64,000 nucleotides of DNA, from positions 2,852,001 through 2,916,000 of the forward strand of contig OZ241385.1 in assembly GCA_965200825.1 (NCBI GenBank), given 5' to 3'. This stretch comes from Bin80 sp026709335 (lineage in GTDB: Bacteria; Bacteroidota; Rhodothermia; Rhodothermales; Bin80). Below the pieces are notes generated by a model that saw nothing but the letters and a program-made list of their open reading frames with translations, had not been told where the DNA came from and did no database searches. Position 1 is the stretch's first letter. Every line of letters starts with the position of its first letter. Both the position numbers and the translations under genes were made by a program. Shown in pieces: positions 18,231 to 26,347 of the stretch.

Positions 18231-19721
18231 ATGGTTGAAAACGTAATCAAAACGTTTGGGAAAGTTTACACTCCTGCTTGGGTCGTGAATTATATGCTGA
18301 CTCCTTTGTTTGAGAGATCATTAAAGGATGTTCACATATGTGATCCTGCGTGTGGGGCAGGTGATTTTCTTGTTCCAACAGCTAAACAAATTTGTGAACG
18401 TGCAATCAAAGCATCAAAGATTGAACGCCTACAATATATAAATACTTTGAAGCAATTGACTGGATATGACATTGACCAAGAAGCAGTTAAACATTGCAGG
18501 GAAAGACTCTCATCTGTTTCAGGAGATATACTTGGTCAAGATTTTCCACATGATTTCTGGCGTGTAAGAGAAATAGATGCTATGGATGCACAGGAACAAG
18601 ATCAGGAGCGTTTTGACTGGGTTGTAGGGAATCCACCCTATGTTAGAATTCAACATTTAGAATCAGATCGTAGAGACAAAATAAAACGTGCTGGATGGAG
18701 TTATTTCTATGGATCAAGTGATCTTTACATTGTTTTCTTTGAACTGGGTTTGAGATTACTAAAAAAGGGTGGTAATCTAAGATTTATTTCTCCCAGTGGC
18801 TGGATACGCAATGATGCAGGAAAGCCTATGCGTAAAGATTTAGAAACCAAACATGAGATTGTTTCATTGTGCGATTTTCGTGATTTTCAAGCATTCCCAA
18901 GTGTGAGTACTTACACCTGCATAACTCATATTTGCAAAAATGGCAGGAACAGCAACGAGAAAATTCGTCAGTGGGATGGAGATTCATTTTCTATTCAAGC
19001 AAATCTTGTTAAATCTGAAATGAGATGGGCAGTTGTGGATAAACCTGCTAAAATGGGAAAAACATCAAGCATGGTTAAACTTTCTGACATTGCAGATATC
19101 CGAGTTGGGATTCAAACATTAGCTGACAAAGTATTTATTCTTGAATTGTTAGACTGCAATGGTAAATTTATAACCGTAAAAAGTACTCATGATCAATTTG
19201 ATATTGAAAGAATGTCTGTTAAAAGAATCCTGAAAGCATCTGTTTTGAAGAAAGGAAAAGACAAGATCAGCAGGGTAATCATATATCCTTACAATGACAA
19301 AGGAAAACTGATACCAGAGGATGAATTTTCAGATAAATTCCCCTGTGCATATCAATGGCTTTTTGCAAACAAGGATCAGTTGCTCAGTCGAGATAAAGGG
19401 GCATTTTGCAAATCAAAATGGTACGGGTTTGGGCGTGAGGTGGGGATCAGAAGTGCGTTTGGACGCAAGATTCTAACATCAGGAATGAATCCTAAACCAA
19501 ACTTCCAAATTTGCAATGATCCTGACACATTGTTTTATTCAGGGTATTGTATTAAGCCTCATAATGGGATAAAATTAGTTGCTTTACAAAAAGTACTTAA
19601 TAGCCCAGATATGGACATTCATATAAAGACATTTTCACAACCGTTCCGAGGTGGATGGTATAGTTACGCAAAGCGTTACATTTCAGATTTTCCCATAAAA
19701 GCATCCCTCGCAACTGTATAG
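18231..19721 (+). CDS. N6-adenine DNA methyltransferase, TaqI/Eco57I-like, orphan
   Basis: This is a gamma-class adenine methylase that transfers a methyl group from SAM to adenine N6 in DNA. SAM-binding motif I is DPACGAGDFL (from residue 38), and the catalytic motif IV is NPPY (134-137) in WVVGNPPYVRIQHLESD. GKVYTPAWVVNYML at the N-terminus is typical of the Eco57I/TaqI group. The C-terminal half (about 285-490, GIQTLADKVFIL, then GREVGIRSAFGRKILTS and FSQPFRGGWYSYAKRYI) resembles the TaqI-type target-recognition domain. No restriction endonuclease gene is identifiable beside it, so it is either an orphan methylase or what is left of a restriction-modification system. It is AT-richer in appearance than the flanking housekeeping genes and lies among IS debris, consistent with transfer. 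Confidence 0.9.
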   Translation: MVENVIKTFGKVYTPAWVVNYMLTPLFERSLKDVHICDPACGAGDFLVPTAKQICERAIKASKIERLQYINTLKQLTGYDIDQEAVKHCRERLSSVSGDILGQDFPHDFWRVREIDAMDAQEQDQERFDWVVGNPPYVRIQHLESDRRDKIKRAGWSYFYGSSDLYIVFFELGLRLLKKGGNLRFISPSGWIRNDAGKPMRKDLETKHEIVSLCDFRDFQAFPSVSTYTCITHICKNGRNSNEKIRQWDGDSFSIQANLVKSEMRWAVVDKPAKMGKTSSMVKLSDIADIRVGIQTLADKVFILELLDCNGKFITVKSTHDQFDIERMSVKRILKASVLKKGKDKISRVIIYPYNDKGKLIPEDEFSDKFPCAYQWLFANKDQLLSRDKGAFCKSKWYGFGREVGIRSAFGRKILTSGMNPKPNFQICNDPDTLFYSGYCIKPHNGIKLVALQKVLNSPDMDIHIKTFSQPFRGGWYSYAKRYISDFPIKASLATV

Positions 19722-19834
19722 TATGAGTTCTGCACTTAGAGAGCGGTTGTTCTATACAGTACAAGAAGCATACATATGATCCCGAGTATAGCGAGTATCA
19801 CAAGCCGATTCTAAATTCTGCTTATCGGGAGGGG

Positions 19835-20080
19835 TTGAGTGCAAGCCAAGTGCGCCGACAAATTGAGTTCGAGTACAAATATGGGGATCGGAACGGTCAA
19901 TGGGTTCGGTGGTCTAAAATGCTTGCATACTTTTTAGACGCGCTGGAAGAAAAGGGCTGTTTTCATACAAGTGCAATTCAATGTATCCTCAGGAATATGC
20001 TGACGTCCTATAACCGTATCCAAGCAACAAACTGGGAGTATACCAGCGGCAAGCAACTTGCCCAGCTCTTAACGAAATAA
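19835..20080 (+). CDS. Small hypothetical protein after the methylase
   Basis: The product of 81 aa from a TTG start is not a family I recognise; it is rich in charged and aromatic residues (EFEYKYGDRNGQWVRWSKML, FLDALEEKG). The same frame is open upstream to about 19728 and reads YDPEYSEYHKPILNSAYREG without an ATG. In another frame an ATG at 19724 overlapping the methylase stop gives MSSALRERLFYTVQ before stopping. A frameshift near 19757-19765 could have split a gene of about 115 codons that was coupled to the methylase. Possible partner of the methylase, but no nuclease motif is visible. Confidence 0.45.
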   Translation: MSASQVRRQIEFEYKYGDRNGQWVRWSKMLAYFLDALEEKGCFHTSAIQCILRNMLTSYNRIQATNWEYTSGKQLAQLLTK

Positions 20081-20245
20081 ACACACAGGTTAACACATGA
20101 ATGAATTTTGACCTCATTGGCATACCTTAACTGGAACATCTGAGCTCAAAATCTTGAAGACGATTGGGGAGAGATATACTCCATTCTCGAAAAGACGGGC
20201 CTCGAAGGACCTGACATACTCAAAATTATCCATTTCATTCTCACA

Positions 20246-20455
20246 ATGGCATCTACAAACGTATTGGATCGAATTGACACGAGCAATGCTCGGTTTGGCT
20301 CGGAGTTGAAAACGGTCACAAAAACTCTGGAAGCTAAAATTGATGCTCAGAATTCCAAATACAATTGGTTGATTGGTTTGGTGACAGGAGGATTAACGGT
20401 GATCATCGCTTTAGCAATTGCCATCATAGGATGGTTGCTGAATAACGGTGTCTAA
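20246..20455 (+). CDS. Small coiled-coil, C-tail-anchored membrane protein
   Basis: The 69-residue product begins with a hydrophilic, coiled-coil-prone segment (NVLDRIDTSNARFGSELKTV and following, about 5-40) and ends in one strong membrane segment (LIGLVTGGLTVIIALAIAIIG, about 42-62) plus a short tail. This layout is common in small uncharacterised bacterial proteins such as DUF1640-like ones. The upstream frame stays open for 35 codons without a start, so ATG 20246 is the only conventional start. It lies in the island after the methylase; function unknown. Confidence 0.5.
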   Translation: MASTNVLDRIDTSNARFGSELKTVTKTLEAKIDAQNSKYNWLIGLVTGGLTVIIALAIAIIGWLLNNGV

Positions 20456-20505
20456 AATCAAGAAGAATTTGTGTAGCAAAATCTACATAGACACTGGATT
20501 CAGTG

Positions 20506-20703
20506 CTACCGTTTTCTCTTCTTGTTCAACTCTTCTCGCGTAGGTTTCCGTTTTTGGGAATCGGTTCGTTGCTCAACGAGAGCTCTCCGATCAAATCGAA
20601 GCGAGCAGATCCACCGTCCGCTATCGTCTGTTTCTCCATCAATATACCTGAGGAGTGCGAATGCGTTTGCAACTCGGTCATCTGTCATTTCTGAAATACT
20701 CAT
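20506..20703 (-). CDS. Small basic hypothetical protein (65 aa)
   Basis: It reads MSISEMTDDRVANAFALLRY, then DGETDDSGRWICSLRFDRRALVEQR, and ends in a very basic tail (KRKPTREELNKKRKR). It is not a recognised family. It lies 101 nt downstream of the interrupted minus-strand gene at 20805-21224, with a 21-bp palindrome between them. The two may form one transcription unit. An overlapping plus-strand frame (20522-20830) is judged a shadow. Confidence 0.4.
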   Translation of the reverse strand: MSISEMTDDRVANAFALLRYIDGETDDSGRWICSLRFDRRALVEQRTDSQKRKPTREELNKKRKR

Positions 20704-20746
20704 CTATTTCATTCCTCATGCCACGCCCACTTCAATTAGATTGGCA

Positions 20747-20767
20747 ACTTACACTTTAAGTGTAAGT
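20747..20767. promoter_or_regulatory. Perfect 9-bp palindrome between two small genes
   Basis: ACTTACACT and AGTGTAAGT form a perfect inverted repeat around TTA. It lies 44 bases upstream of the 65-aa minus-strand gene and 38 bases downstream of the preceding minus-strand reading frame. It could be an operator; the AT-rich stem and absence of a T-run argue against an intrinsic terminator. Confidence 0.4.
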
Positions 20768-20804
20768 CTGTCACAGATCACTCGCGAAAACAATAGAAAT
20801 GGCC

Positions 20805-21224
20805 TTACGCCGTCCATCTCATCCGTTTGACTCCAAAATTGCTGTCTGGGATAAAGGCAAGGATCGTTGCATCATAGCTGTCCGGTGATGGCAGTTCTAC
20901 CGAAGTTCCTTCTGGGATTGGCTGTTTCTCCACAATCATCTTTCCTGCCGGGGATTCCCGCTCTTCCGGTTGAGACAGATCAATCAGGAGTGTTTCCAGG
21001 TCATCTATATCCGGATCAATCCATTAACATTCTCCTTCCGTTACGCGCACTTCTCCGCGTTGCAAAGCAAGCGTAGACTGTAACCGCATCCGCAAAGCAT
21101 CTCCCATCTGGGACGTACGGTAGTGATACCGATCTCCATTGCTCACTTTCTTCTTTCCCTGAAACCCCCATGCTATCTTTGGAGAACGAACCTTGCTACG
21201 ATTTAATACTGTAGGACGTGCCAT
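20805..21224 (-). pseudogene. Hypothetical gene interrupted by in-frame TAA
   Basis: From ATG 21224 the frame encodes a basic 66-residue segment (MARPTVLNRSKVRSPKIAWG onward to VTEGEC) and meets TAA at 21024-21026. The same frame continues as an acidic, protein-like segment of 72 codons (WIDPDIDDLETLLIDLSQ, then IVEKQPIPEGTSVELPSPDS and DSNFGVKRMRWTA) to TAA at 20805-20807. The second half has no ATG, GTG or TTG at its beginning, so the simplest reading is one gene of about 139 codons with a nonsense mutation. I do not recognise the family. Stop-codon readthrough cannot be excluded. Confidence 0.5.
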
Positions 21225-21260
21225 GACTAAAAACGCTTTTTATACATAACAAAATTGGAA

Positions 21261-22548
21261 GGTTCTACTGGGCTTTGTGTGGTTTAAGATCTAAACCTCC
21301 GCAGAAGAAGAGAATTGCGACTCTGAAGTTTTCAAACCTTCTGTATCCTCTTCCGATGGTTTTGATCTCTTGAATTTTCCCATTCATACGTTCAGCGATC
21401 GCATTGGATTGTGGGTGGCAAAGCGCGTTACAGACTCCCTCATCATGTTCTCTGAACATCTCTGCAATCTTGATGACTTCTTTCACACCTGCGGTTTCCA
21501 CGCTTTTGATCCAGAGATCAAAATCTTTCTTTGCTTCGGCGAAAGAGGTGCTGTTAAAGAGGGCTTTGAAGTCTTCTCGCAATCGCCAGGCAACACTCAC
21601 TTCCAGGTTGGCTTCCTGGATGACCTTGAAGATTTCTTCCTGCGTTTTGGTGCGATTCTTCTCGTTCTTCAACAGCGCAAACCGGCTCCCCTTCAATTCT
21701 TCCGGATGGGGTTTCACTTCACGCTGGCGAACCTTGTTCAGAGCTGTATTGAGATACTGGATCAAATGAAACCGGTCATGGATCAGGGCCGCTTCGGGAA
21801 AGACCGTTCGGACCGCCCCAATGAAGGCCTTCCACATATCGATGGAGACCGTCTCTACTTTCTCTTTTATGTCCTCAAAAATGCGCTCTAATAGTGCGAT
21901 CGCGCCTTTTTTCGTCCGTCCTTCCCCGACATCAAGCACAACACCACGGGTCGAATCACAGACGATCGTCGCATAGACATGCCCGCGTCGGAGGGCTTTC
22001 TCATCCACGCTCACATGAGCGACTGCTTCCCGCTTCCTTCGCTTCATTCCGCGCTCAACCCCTCGGTGCATGAACGCATGAACCTGATCAAATGAGCAGC
22101 GGATCAACCCGGCCGTTTTGGTCTGAGTCTTGTTCACCTGCAAAACCTCTATCGCCCAGCTCTCAAACGAATGCGTCGCAGGACTCGATGGATCCGTCCA
22201 GGGAATCTCCATCGTTTTGATCCCCGCAGAAGACTTCACGCGGGGAAGCCTGCAATGGATATAACAAACGCTCTGAAACCAGTCCAAGTGACGCCATACG
22301 CGCTCCCTGCGACGGTCATAAAATACTCCGGGTTCTCCCGTCTCTGGACAGATCAGATTCTGTCCCGAATGCGAAAGATACACATCAATACGTCGCTCCT
22401 TCGGGTCAAAGGTGACTTCGTCAACCTGCCACTCGGAGTCAAGTCCTAACGAGTCCCGCATCACTGCATTCATAAATTCCTTTGTCATAAAATTGCTATA
22501 TTTGATTCAGCTCGAATTTAATCACTTCATACAAAACTCTACAGAACG
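21261..22548 (-). mobile_element. ISL3-family insertion sequence (about 1.29 kb)
   Basis: A single transposase gene fills the element. The left end reads GGTTCTACTGGGCTTTGTGT; the right end, reverse-complemented, reads CGTTCTGTAGAGTTTTGTAT, an imperfect inverted repeat. Exact ends are approximate: AAAATT occurs just outside both proposed ends (21251-21256 and 22549-22554), hinting at a partial target repeat. The same left-end sequence recurs as a scar at 17962, and a deleted relative lies at 29965-30536. The element abuts a diverged end of the 1,628-bp IS family at 22575-22709. Confidence 0.75.
21265..22488 (-). CDS. ISL3-family transposase (407 aa)
   Basis: This DDE transposase has the ISL3 layout: an N-terminal zinc-finger-like segment (LICPETGEPG, then RVWRHLDWFQSVCYIHCRLPR) with fewer cysteines than usual. 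The catalytic core has VSVDEKALRRGHVYATIVCD (first Asp), VSIDMWKAFIGAV and LIHDRFHLIQYLNTALN (second Asp region), and NALCHPQSNAIAERMNGKIQ with the final Glu, followed by GRGYRRFENFRVAILFF. The frame is intact and of normal length, so the element may still move. The stop lies 4 nt inside the left end. Confidence 0.92.
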   Translation of the reverse strand: MTKEFMNAVMRDSLGLDSEWQVDEVTFDPKERRIDVYLSHSGQNLICPETGEPGVFYDRRRERVWRHLDWFQSVCYIHCRLPRVKSSAGIKTMEIPWTDPSSPATHSFESWAIEVLQVNKTQTKTAGLIRCSFDQVHAFMHRGVERGMKRRKREAVAHVSVDEKALRRGHVYATIVCDSTRGVVLDVGEGRTKKGAIALLERIFEDIKEKVETVSIDMWKAFIGAVRTVFPEAALIHDRFHLIQYLNTALNKVRQREVKPHPEELKGSRFALLKNEKNRTKTQEEIFKVIQEANLEVSVAWRLREDFKALFNSTSFAEAKKDFDLWIKSVETAGVKEVIKIAEMFREHDEGVCNALCHPQSNAIAERMNGKIQEIKTIGRGYRRFENFRVAILFFCGGLDLKPHKAQ

Positions 22549-22574
22549 AAAATTCTAACAGAAAAAAAGAGTAA

Positions 22575-22709
22575 TCCACGGTAGACCGAATGTTTCAATT
22601 GATCCAATAAACGGGATCAATCCGTGTCTGAGAGCAGAAAATCGAGATTCTGAAATCAAGGACTCGTAAGATTGGTGTGGAGAATTGGCACGGATTTTGC
22701 AAAAGGCTC
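22575..22709 (-). repeat. Diverged terminal fragment of the 1,628-bp IS family
   Basis: About 110 bases (from ACGGTAGACC to the GGCTCT end) align at roughly four in five positions with the transposase-3'/terminal part of IS copies A and B, including GATCCA-TAAACGGG-TCAAT, TTCTGAAATCA-GGACTCGTA and GATTGGTG. It then jumps directly to an inverted-repeat-like end (CGGATTTTGCAAAAGGCTCT), skipping about 160 bp present in the full copies. It is a relic of a related, older element. A TATAAT at 22716-22721 just outside it could help drive the peptide operon, but this is speculative. Confidence 0.7.
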
Positions 22710-22768
22710 TCCCGTATAATAACTTTTCGTGTCTTAGTCCATCGACAAAACCAAAACCTATTTGAAAA

Positions 22769-23041
22769 ATGTTTGACCAGTACAAATCTCGTGTTATCGT
22801 TGCTCTAGCGCTAATGTTATCTCTCACACTATTCGGCGCTATCACCGTGTCCCAGCGGATCAATGCGATTCCCGAGCGAAATGGAGTAGATTATTGGGCC
22901 CCGAGCATATATGACCTGTGTAAAGCCGAGGGTGGAAGTGAGGGCCAGTGCAGGGCGGAGTCATACGACTGTATCTGTAGTGCTGACCCAAACCCGGAAT
23001 GCATTAATTGCGAAGGCCGATATGAGGGTGGGGATGAATGA
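22769..23041 (+). CDS. Small secreted six-cysteine peptide
   Basis: The 90-residue product has a signal/anchor segment (VIVALALMLSLTLFGAITVS, about 9-28) without a lipobox. A mature region of about 57 residues follows, with six cysteines at 51, 61, 68, 70, 78 and 81 (C-x9-C-x6-C-x-C-x7-C-x2-C) and an acidic glycine-rich tail (EGRYEGGDE). It is the first gene of a three-gene unit followed by a beta-propeller lipoprotein and a thioredoxin-like protein. Small secreted peptides next to 6-bladed beta-propellers are known in Bacteroidota (NVEALA-type), but the NVEALA motif itself is absent. The cysteines probably form disulfides outside the cytoplasm; role unknown. Confidence 0.7.
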   Translation: MFDQYKSRVIVALALMLSLTLFGAITVSQRINAIPERNGVDYWAPSIYDLCKAEGGSEGQCRAESYDCICSADPNPECINCEGRYEGGDE

Positions 23042-23094
23042 GGATGCCAGCCTTTCCTCACGATCTGGTTGAGTTCTTGTCTGAGTTGGATTGA

Positions 23095-24159
23095 ATGACT
23101 CGGAGAATTATTGTGATGCGTTTAGCATGTGGTCGTGGTAGCATTAGCATTGTTGTCGTGATAGGCTTGTTTATGGTCCTGGGCTGCCGGCCGGAACAAG
23201 TTCCCCAGGACAGTGATTCATCTACCCTAACTGGCGGCACTTCAGTAGGTTTGGAGGAACTTTGGAATCCGACAGCACAGGGATACCTGCTCAGCGGCGA
23301 CAGGATATATACTATTGATTCGAAAAGAAAGCAGGTACTGGTGTTTTCGGACACTGGTGCGCTTATTCAAGAGATTGGTAGAGACGGTCGCGGACCTGGT
23401 GAATTTACGAATCCCTCACACTTGGATGTGTTGAACAACCTGCTGGTTGTCAGTGAAGAGGCGGGTCGAATTAGCATCTTTGACACTTCAGGGACTTACT
23501 CACACTCCTTTTATGCAGTCGGGGTTAATCATGTTGGCGGAAACCTTAAGTTGCTGACAGATTCTCTTTTGGTCATAACAGGACGGCGGCCTGGTGATGA
23601 ACCATACACGGGTACTATGGCACATATCTACTCTATCCAGGGGCTCCTCGTTAAGGACTTTCTCATGCTATCTGATAAATCTCGGAAGTATGAGTCACGA
23701 AGCATGACATATGCACACTGTGACAAGGCCGTGGGTGACGACACGATTTGGTGTGCTCAATCCATGGAATATGTGCTTTACCAGTTCGACTACAGAGGAA
23801 TGCTGTTGGATTCCATAGCCTTGGATCCTGGCCACTACCGGCCGTTGACCACAAGAGAACCAAAGGACAAGCGATCAGATGAGCATGTTGCATGGTGGGA
23901 GTCATGGGACTGGGTAAACAATGTTGTAGTCATTGATGACCGCCGAGTGGCGGTTATGCTGGTGGGTTCGGGGGGAGGACCTAAGTACGACATTGTAGAT
24001 GTAAAGCATGGTTCAGTCCTTAAGTCCTATAGGTTTGCTTGGGGTTCTCAGCAAATTGTTGATGTGGATCATCAGGAATCGCAAATGCTGCTAAGATCTG
24101 CTCGGCGCGATGATGGAATCACGGCAGTGGAGGTTCTCCCTGTTGCCGCCATAGACTGA
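23095..24159 (+). CDS. 6-bladed beta-propeller lipoprotein
   Basis: An N-terminal signal with lipobox (LFMVLGC, C31) is followed by a 6-bladed beta-propeller of the BF-type/NHL-like kind. The blade repeats are visible as VLVFSDTGALIQEIGRDGRG-PGEF, ISIFDTSGTYSHSF, HIYSIQGLLVKDF and LYQFDYRGMLLDSI. Such lipoproteins are abundant in Bacteroidota, usually beside small secreted peptides, and their ligands are largely unknown. It starts 53 nt after the peptide gene and ends 41 nt before the thioredoxin-like gene, so the three are probably one operon. Start ATG 23095 is used; ATG 23116 would also keep the signal. Confidence 0.85.
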   Translation: MTRRIIVMRLACGRGSISIVVVIGLFMVLGCRPEQVPQDSDSSTLTGGTSVGLEELWNPTAQGYLLSGDRIYTIDSKRKQVLVFSDTGALIQEIGRDGRGPGEFTNPSHLDVLNNLLVVSEEAGRISIFDTSGTYSHSFYAVGVNHVGGNLKLLTDSLLVITGRRPGDEPYTGTMAHIYSIQGLLVKDFLMLSDKSRKYESRSMTYAHCDKAVGDDTIWCAQSMEYVLYQFDYRGMLLDSIALDPGHYRPLTTREPKDKRSDEHVAWWESWDWVNNVVVIDDRRVAVMLVGSGGGPKYDIVDVKHGSVLKSYRFAWGSQQIVDVDHQESQMLLRSARRDDGITAVEVLPVAAID

Positions 24160-24200
24160 GTGAATGTTGCGTTCCAGCAATTGAATCAAGGGGTCAAATA

Positions 24201-24836
24201 TTGGTTTGTGATTCTGAACCCTCGCCTGACAGGTCAATATTCGGGATGTCGTATTCCCAAGTGGCCATCTGTATATTGGGTGGGTTGCTAGTCGTGTCTC
24301 TTGCCTTCACCTTCGTGATCTGCATTAGTCAGAGTTCGGACTACACAGTAATTGAGCACGCCAACCCGTTCAGATCCGAGACTCAGATGGAGGCATTGCG
24401 CCAATATCTTGATGATATGGTTTTGGCGGACGGCACCATGGACATGCCTATGACTCAAATCATGGCCTCGAAACGTCCAACCATCATCTTCATATTTGAT
24501 CCCGTTGATTGCTCTGTTTGCCTAAATTACATGACTCAAATGCGAGCGGTCCTAGACAGTAGTGTCTTGCATACTGATCATACGTTTGTGACAGCAGCCT
24601 TTCACATTGATCAAATTGGCGTCTCAAGTTTGGCATACAATTTTCGCTACCCAGATACTATTTACCGAGTGGTCAAGCCACCTCCGCCAGCATGGTCAAC
24701 ACCAATTGTGGTTATCGTCGACCAGAGTGGCAAAATTCGGTTCGCAAATGCCATTATAAATTCTCAAGACCGCCAAGAAGTCTTAGTAGCTGAGACTGCC
24801 TTGGTGATCAAGGATTTGTCAGCGCCCCCGCCCTAA
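24201..24836 (+). CDS. Membrane-anchored thioredoxin-like protein (CSVC motif)
   Basis: One membrane segment (about 20-43, ICILGGLLVVSLAFTFVICI) places the rest outside the cytoplasm. The soluble part has a thioredoxin-like core: RPTIIFIFDPVDCSVCLNYM with the redox pair C104/C107, and the cis-Pro region AWSTPIVVIVDQSGKIRFAN. It could oxidise, reduce or shuffle disulfides in the six-cysteine peptide encoded two genes upstream; that link is inference from position. The start may be ATG 24246 rather than 24201. The stop codon lies within a GC-rich hairpin that is now split by an IS. Confidence 0.78.
   Translation: MVCDSEPSPDRSIFGMSYSQVAICILGGLLVVSLAFTFVICISQSSDYTVIEHANPFRSETQMEALRQYLDDMVLADGTMDMPMTQIMASKRPTIIFIFDPVDCSVCLNYMTQMRAVLDSSVLHTDHTFVTAAFHIDQIGVSSLAYNFRYPDTIYRVVKPPPPAWSTPIVVIVDQSGKIRFANAIINSQDRQEVLVAETALVIKDLSAPPP
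24820..24836 (+). terminator. Left arm of a GC-rich hairpin split by an IS
   Basis: Joining the two flanks of the IS at 24837-26347 and removing one CTAA copy restores CAGCGCCCCCGCCC-TAA followed by GGGGCGGGGGCTG (right arm 26352-26364). This is a strong hairpin around the stop codon of the thioredoxin-like gene. It probably served as the operon's terminator, although the T-run after it is poor. The right arm can also pair with CGCCCCTTAG at 26380-26389. Confidence 0.5.
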
Positions 24837-26347
24837 CAGCCCGTGGATAAAGCAGTTTTTTTGACTGCACATTTCCAAGATTTGCCATTTGTAGTGAAAC
24901 GGGTTATTTGAGCATTTTGGGTTTCAGTTCGGGGCAGATGAGGCGAATCTGGTGCTACAGGCTTGAATATGAACGTTTTCGCCCAAAAATCAGCCCAAAA
25001 GGGTTCTCCTACCATCCCGCCAGTGCCAATTGGACGGACCTCTCCCCTTGAAGCACTCTGGGTTTACCAACCCCAAAGATCTGGCGCACCAAAATTCCCA
25101 GATTCAAGGCTGCCCCTTGCAGCACGATTCGCTTCAAAATTTCAATTTGACCTCGTACATGAACCCGACGTAACCCACCCGTCTCCAACAAATGCGCAAA
25201 CGCTCGCTCTACTTTCTCTCCTCGCTGACGAAGTAAGGACTTCCCACGTGCCCCCTTGATCCGACGCCGATTTGCATAGGTCGGCTGCTGCGCCTCCCTG
25301 TTCTTGCTCCATTTGCGACGCCCACGATTCGGCTCGCTGATGGAACTGCGAAGCCCACGCTCTTTCACCGAAACCAGCACCGCATTGGAATGATATCCCT
25401 TGTCCGCCACAACCTCTTCTGCGCACAACTCCATTGCATCCAGGTGCTCGGTTGTTACATCCAGTGTCTCTTCAATAGACGCCGTATCTCCACCGTCCAT
25501 CGTTTGAACCGTCACCGCAACCAAGGCCCCGAATCCAAATCGACTGCGTGTTCACACTTGTGAGCCAAATGGGTCCGGCCATCTTTCATCTTCCCAATCC
25601 GGGCTTCCGGATCCTTGGGATGCACCCAATCCTTGTTGGAACCCTTGTTTGGACGCGTTTTGTCCAACTTCGCCAAGTCTTCCCGGGTCGGAGTCTCAAT
25701 TCCAGATTCTTTCGCCAACGACTCCAAAAACGCTGCATACGCCTGTCCAGTGTCCCGGCGAACGATCGAACGCATCGCTGCATTGGCCTCCAGCGTTGTC
25801 GAATCAATTCCCAATGTCTTGCCCCGCAATAATCCCGCCTCCTTTAACCGGGATAAAACCCATACAAATACCTTCATATGCACCTCCACACTCAACCGCT
25901 TCCGCGTCTTGGACAGCGTACTGTGATCCGGAGCAGGCTCGGTTACCGTGTACCCCAAAAATGTACGCAACGAAATCGAATCACTACACCGCCAGGCAAT
26001 CGCTCGCTCCGATCCCAAACCTTCCAGATACCCGATCATCAACATCCGAAAGTACCCCCCCGGTGCAAGCCCAGGACGTCCCACTCGCTCTGCATAAAAC
26101 TCCTGACATGCCTCCTCCACAAACAGATCAAACTCATGCGCACAAAGCACCGAGTCCAATGCCTCATAAAATGCGTTGGAGGAGGATTGAAGCTCCTGCC
26201 AATAAATAAACAACTCGCCCTGAGTGCCGTCCTTTCGCTTTCCTAATGCCATGAATTTGGAGAGATAGATCTGAACTATATGCACTCCCCATATATACCA
26301 CACCCATTCCAAAGTTCCTGCCAAATTCCGACTTTATCCACAGGCTG
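24837..26347 (-). mobile_element. IS1182-like element (1,511 bp) inserted in a hairpin
   Basis: The ends are inverted: CAGCCCGTGGATAAAG at the left, and CAGCCTGTGGATAAAG as the reverse complement of the right. The direct repeat CTAA flanks it (24833-24836 and 26348-26351), a 4-bp duplication. The insertion point is the loop of a GC-rich palindrome at the end of the peptide operon, and the duplication preserves the TAA stop of the upstream gene. The transposase frame is broken by one base, so this copy is probably immobile unless helped in trans. Because the target is itself a palindrome, the true inverted repeats could extend further out. Confidence 0.8.
25009..26252 (-). pseudogene. IS1182-like transposase, frameshifted
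   Basis: Two overlapping frames together make one DDE transposase. The first (from ATG 26252, MALGKRKDGTQG) carries the DUF772-like region and the first Asp in LGIDSTTLEANA, and it ends prematurely in VDLDSGPWLR. The second resumes with VAVTVQTMDGGDT and carries the second Asp in EEVVADKGYHSN and the Glu in EKVERAFAHLLETGGLRRVH. The break lies at a run of four C (25527-25530, four G on the coding strand). A fifth base would restore VDLDSGALVAVTVQ, so a one-base deletion is the simplest cause. Programmed frameshifting is less likely since this is not the usual A-rich slip site. Confidence 0.85.
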
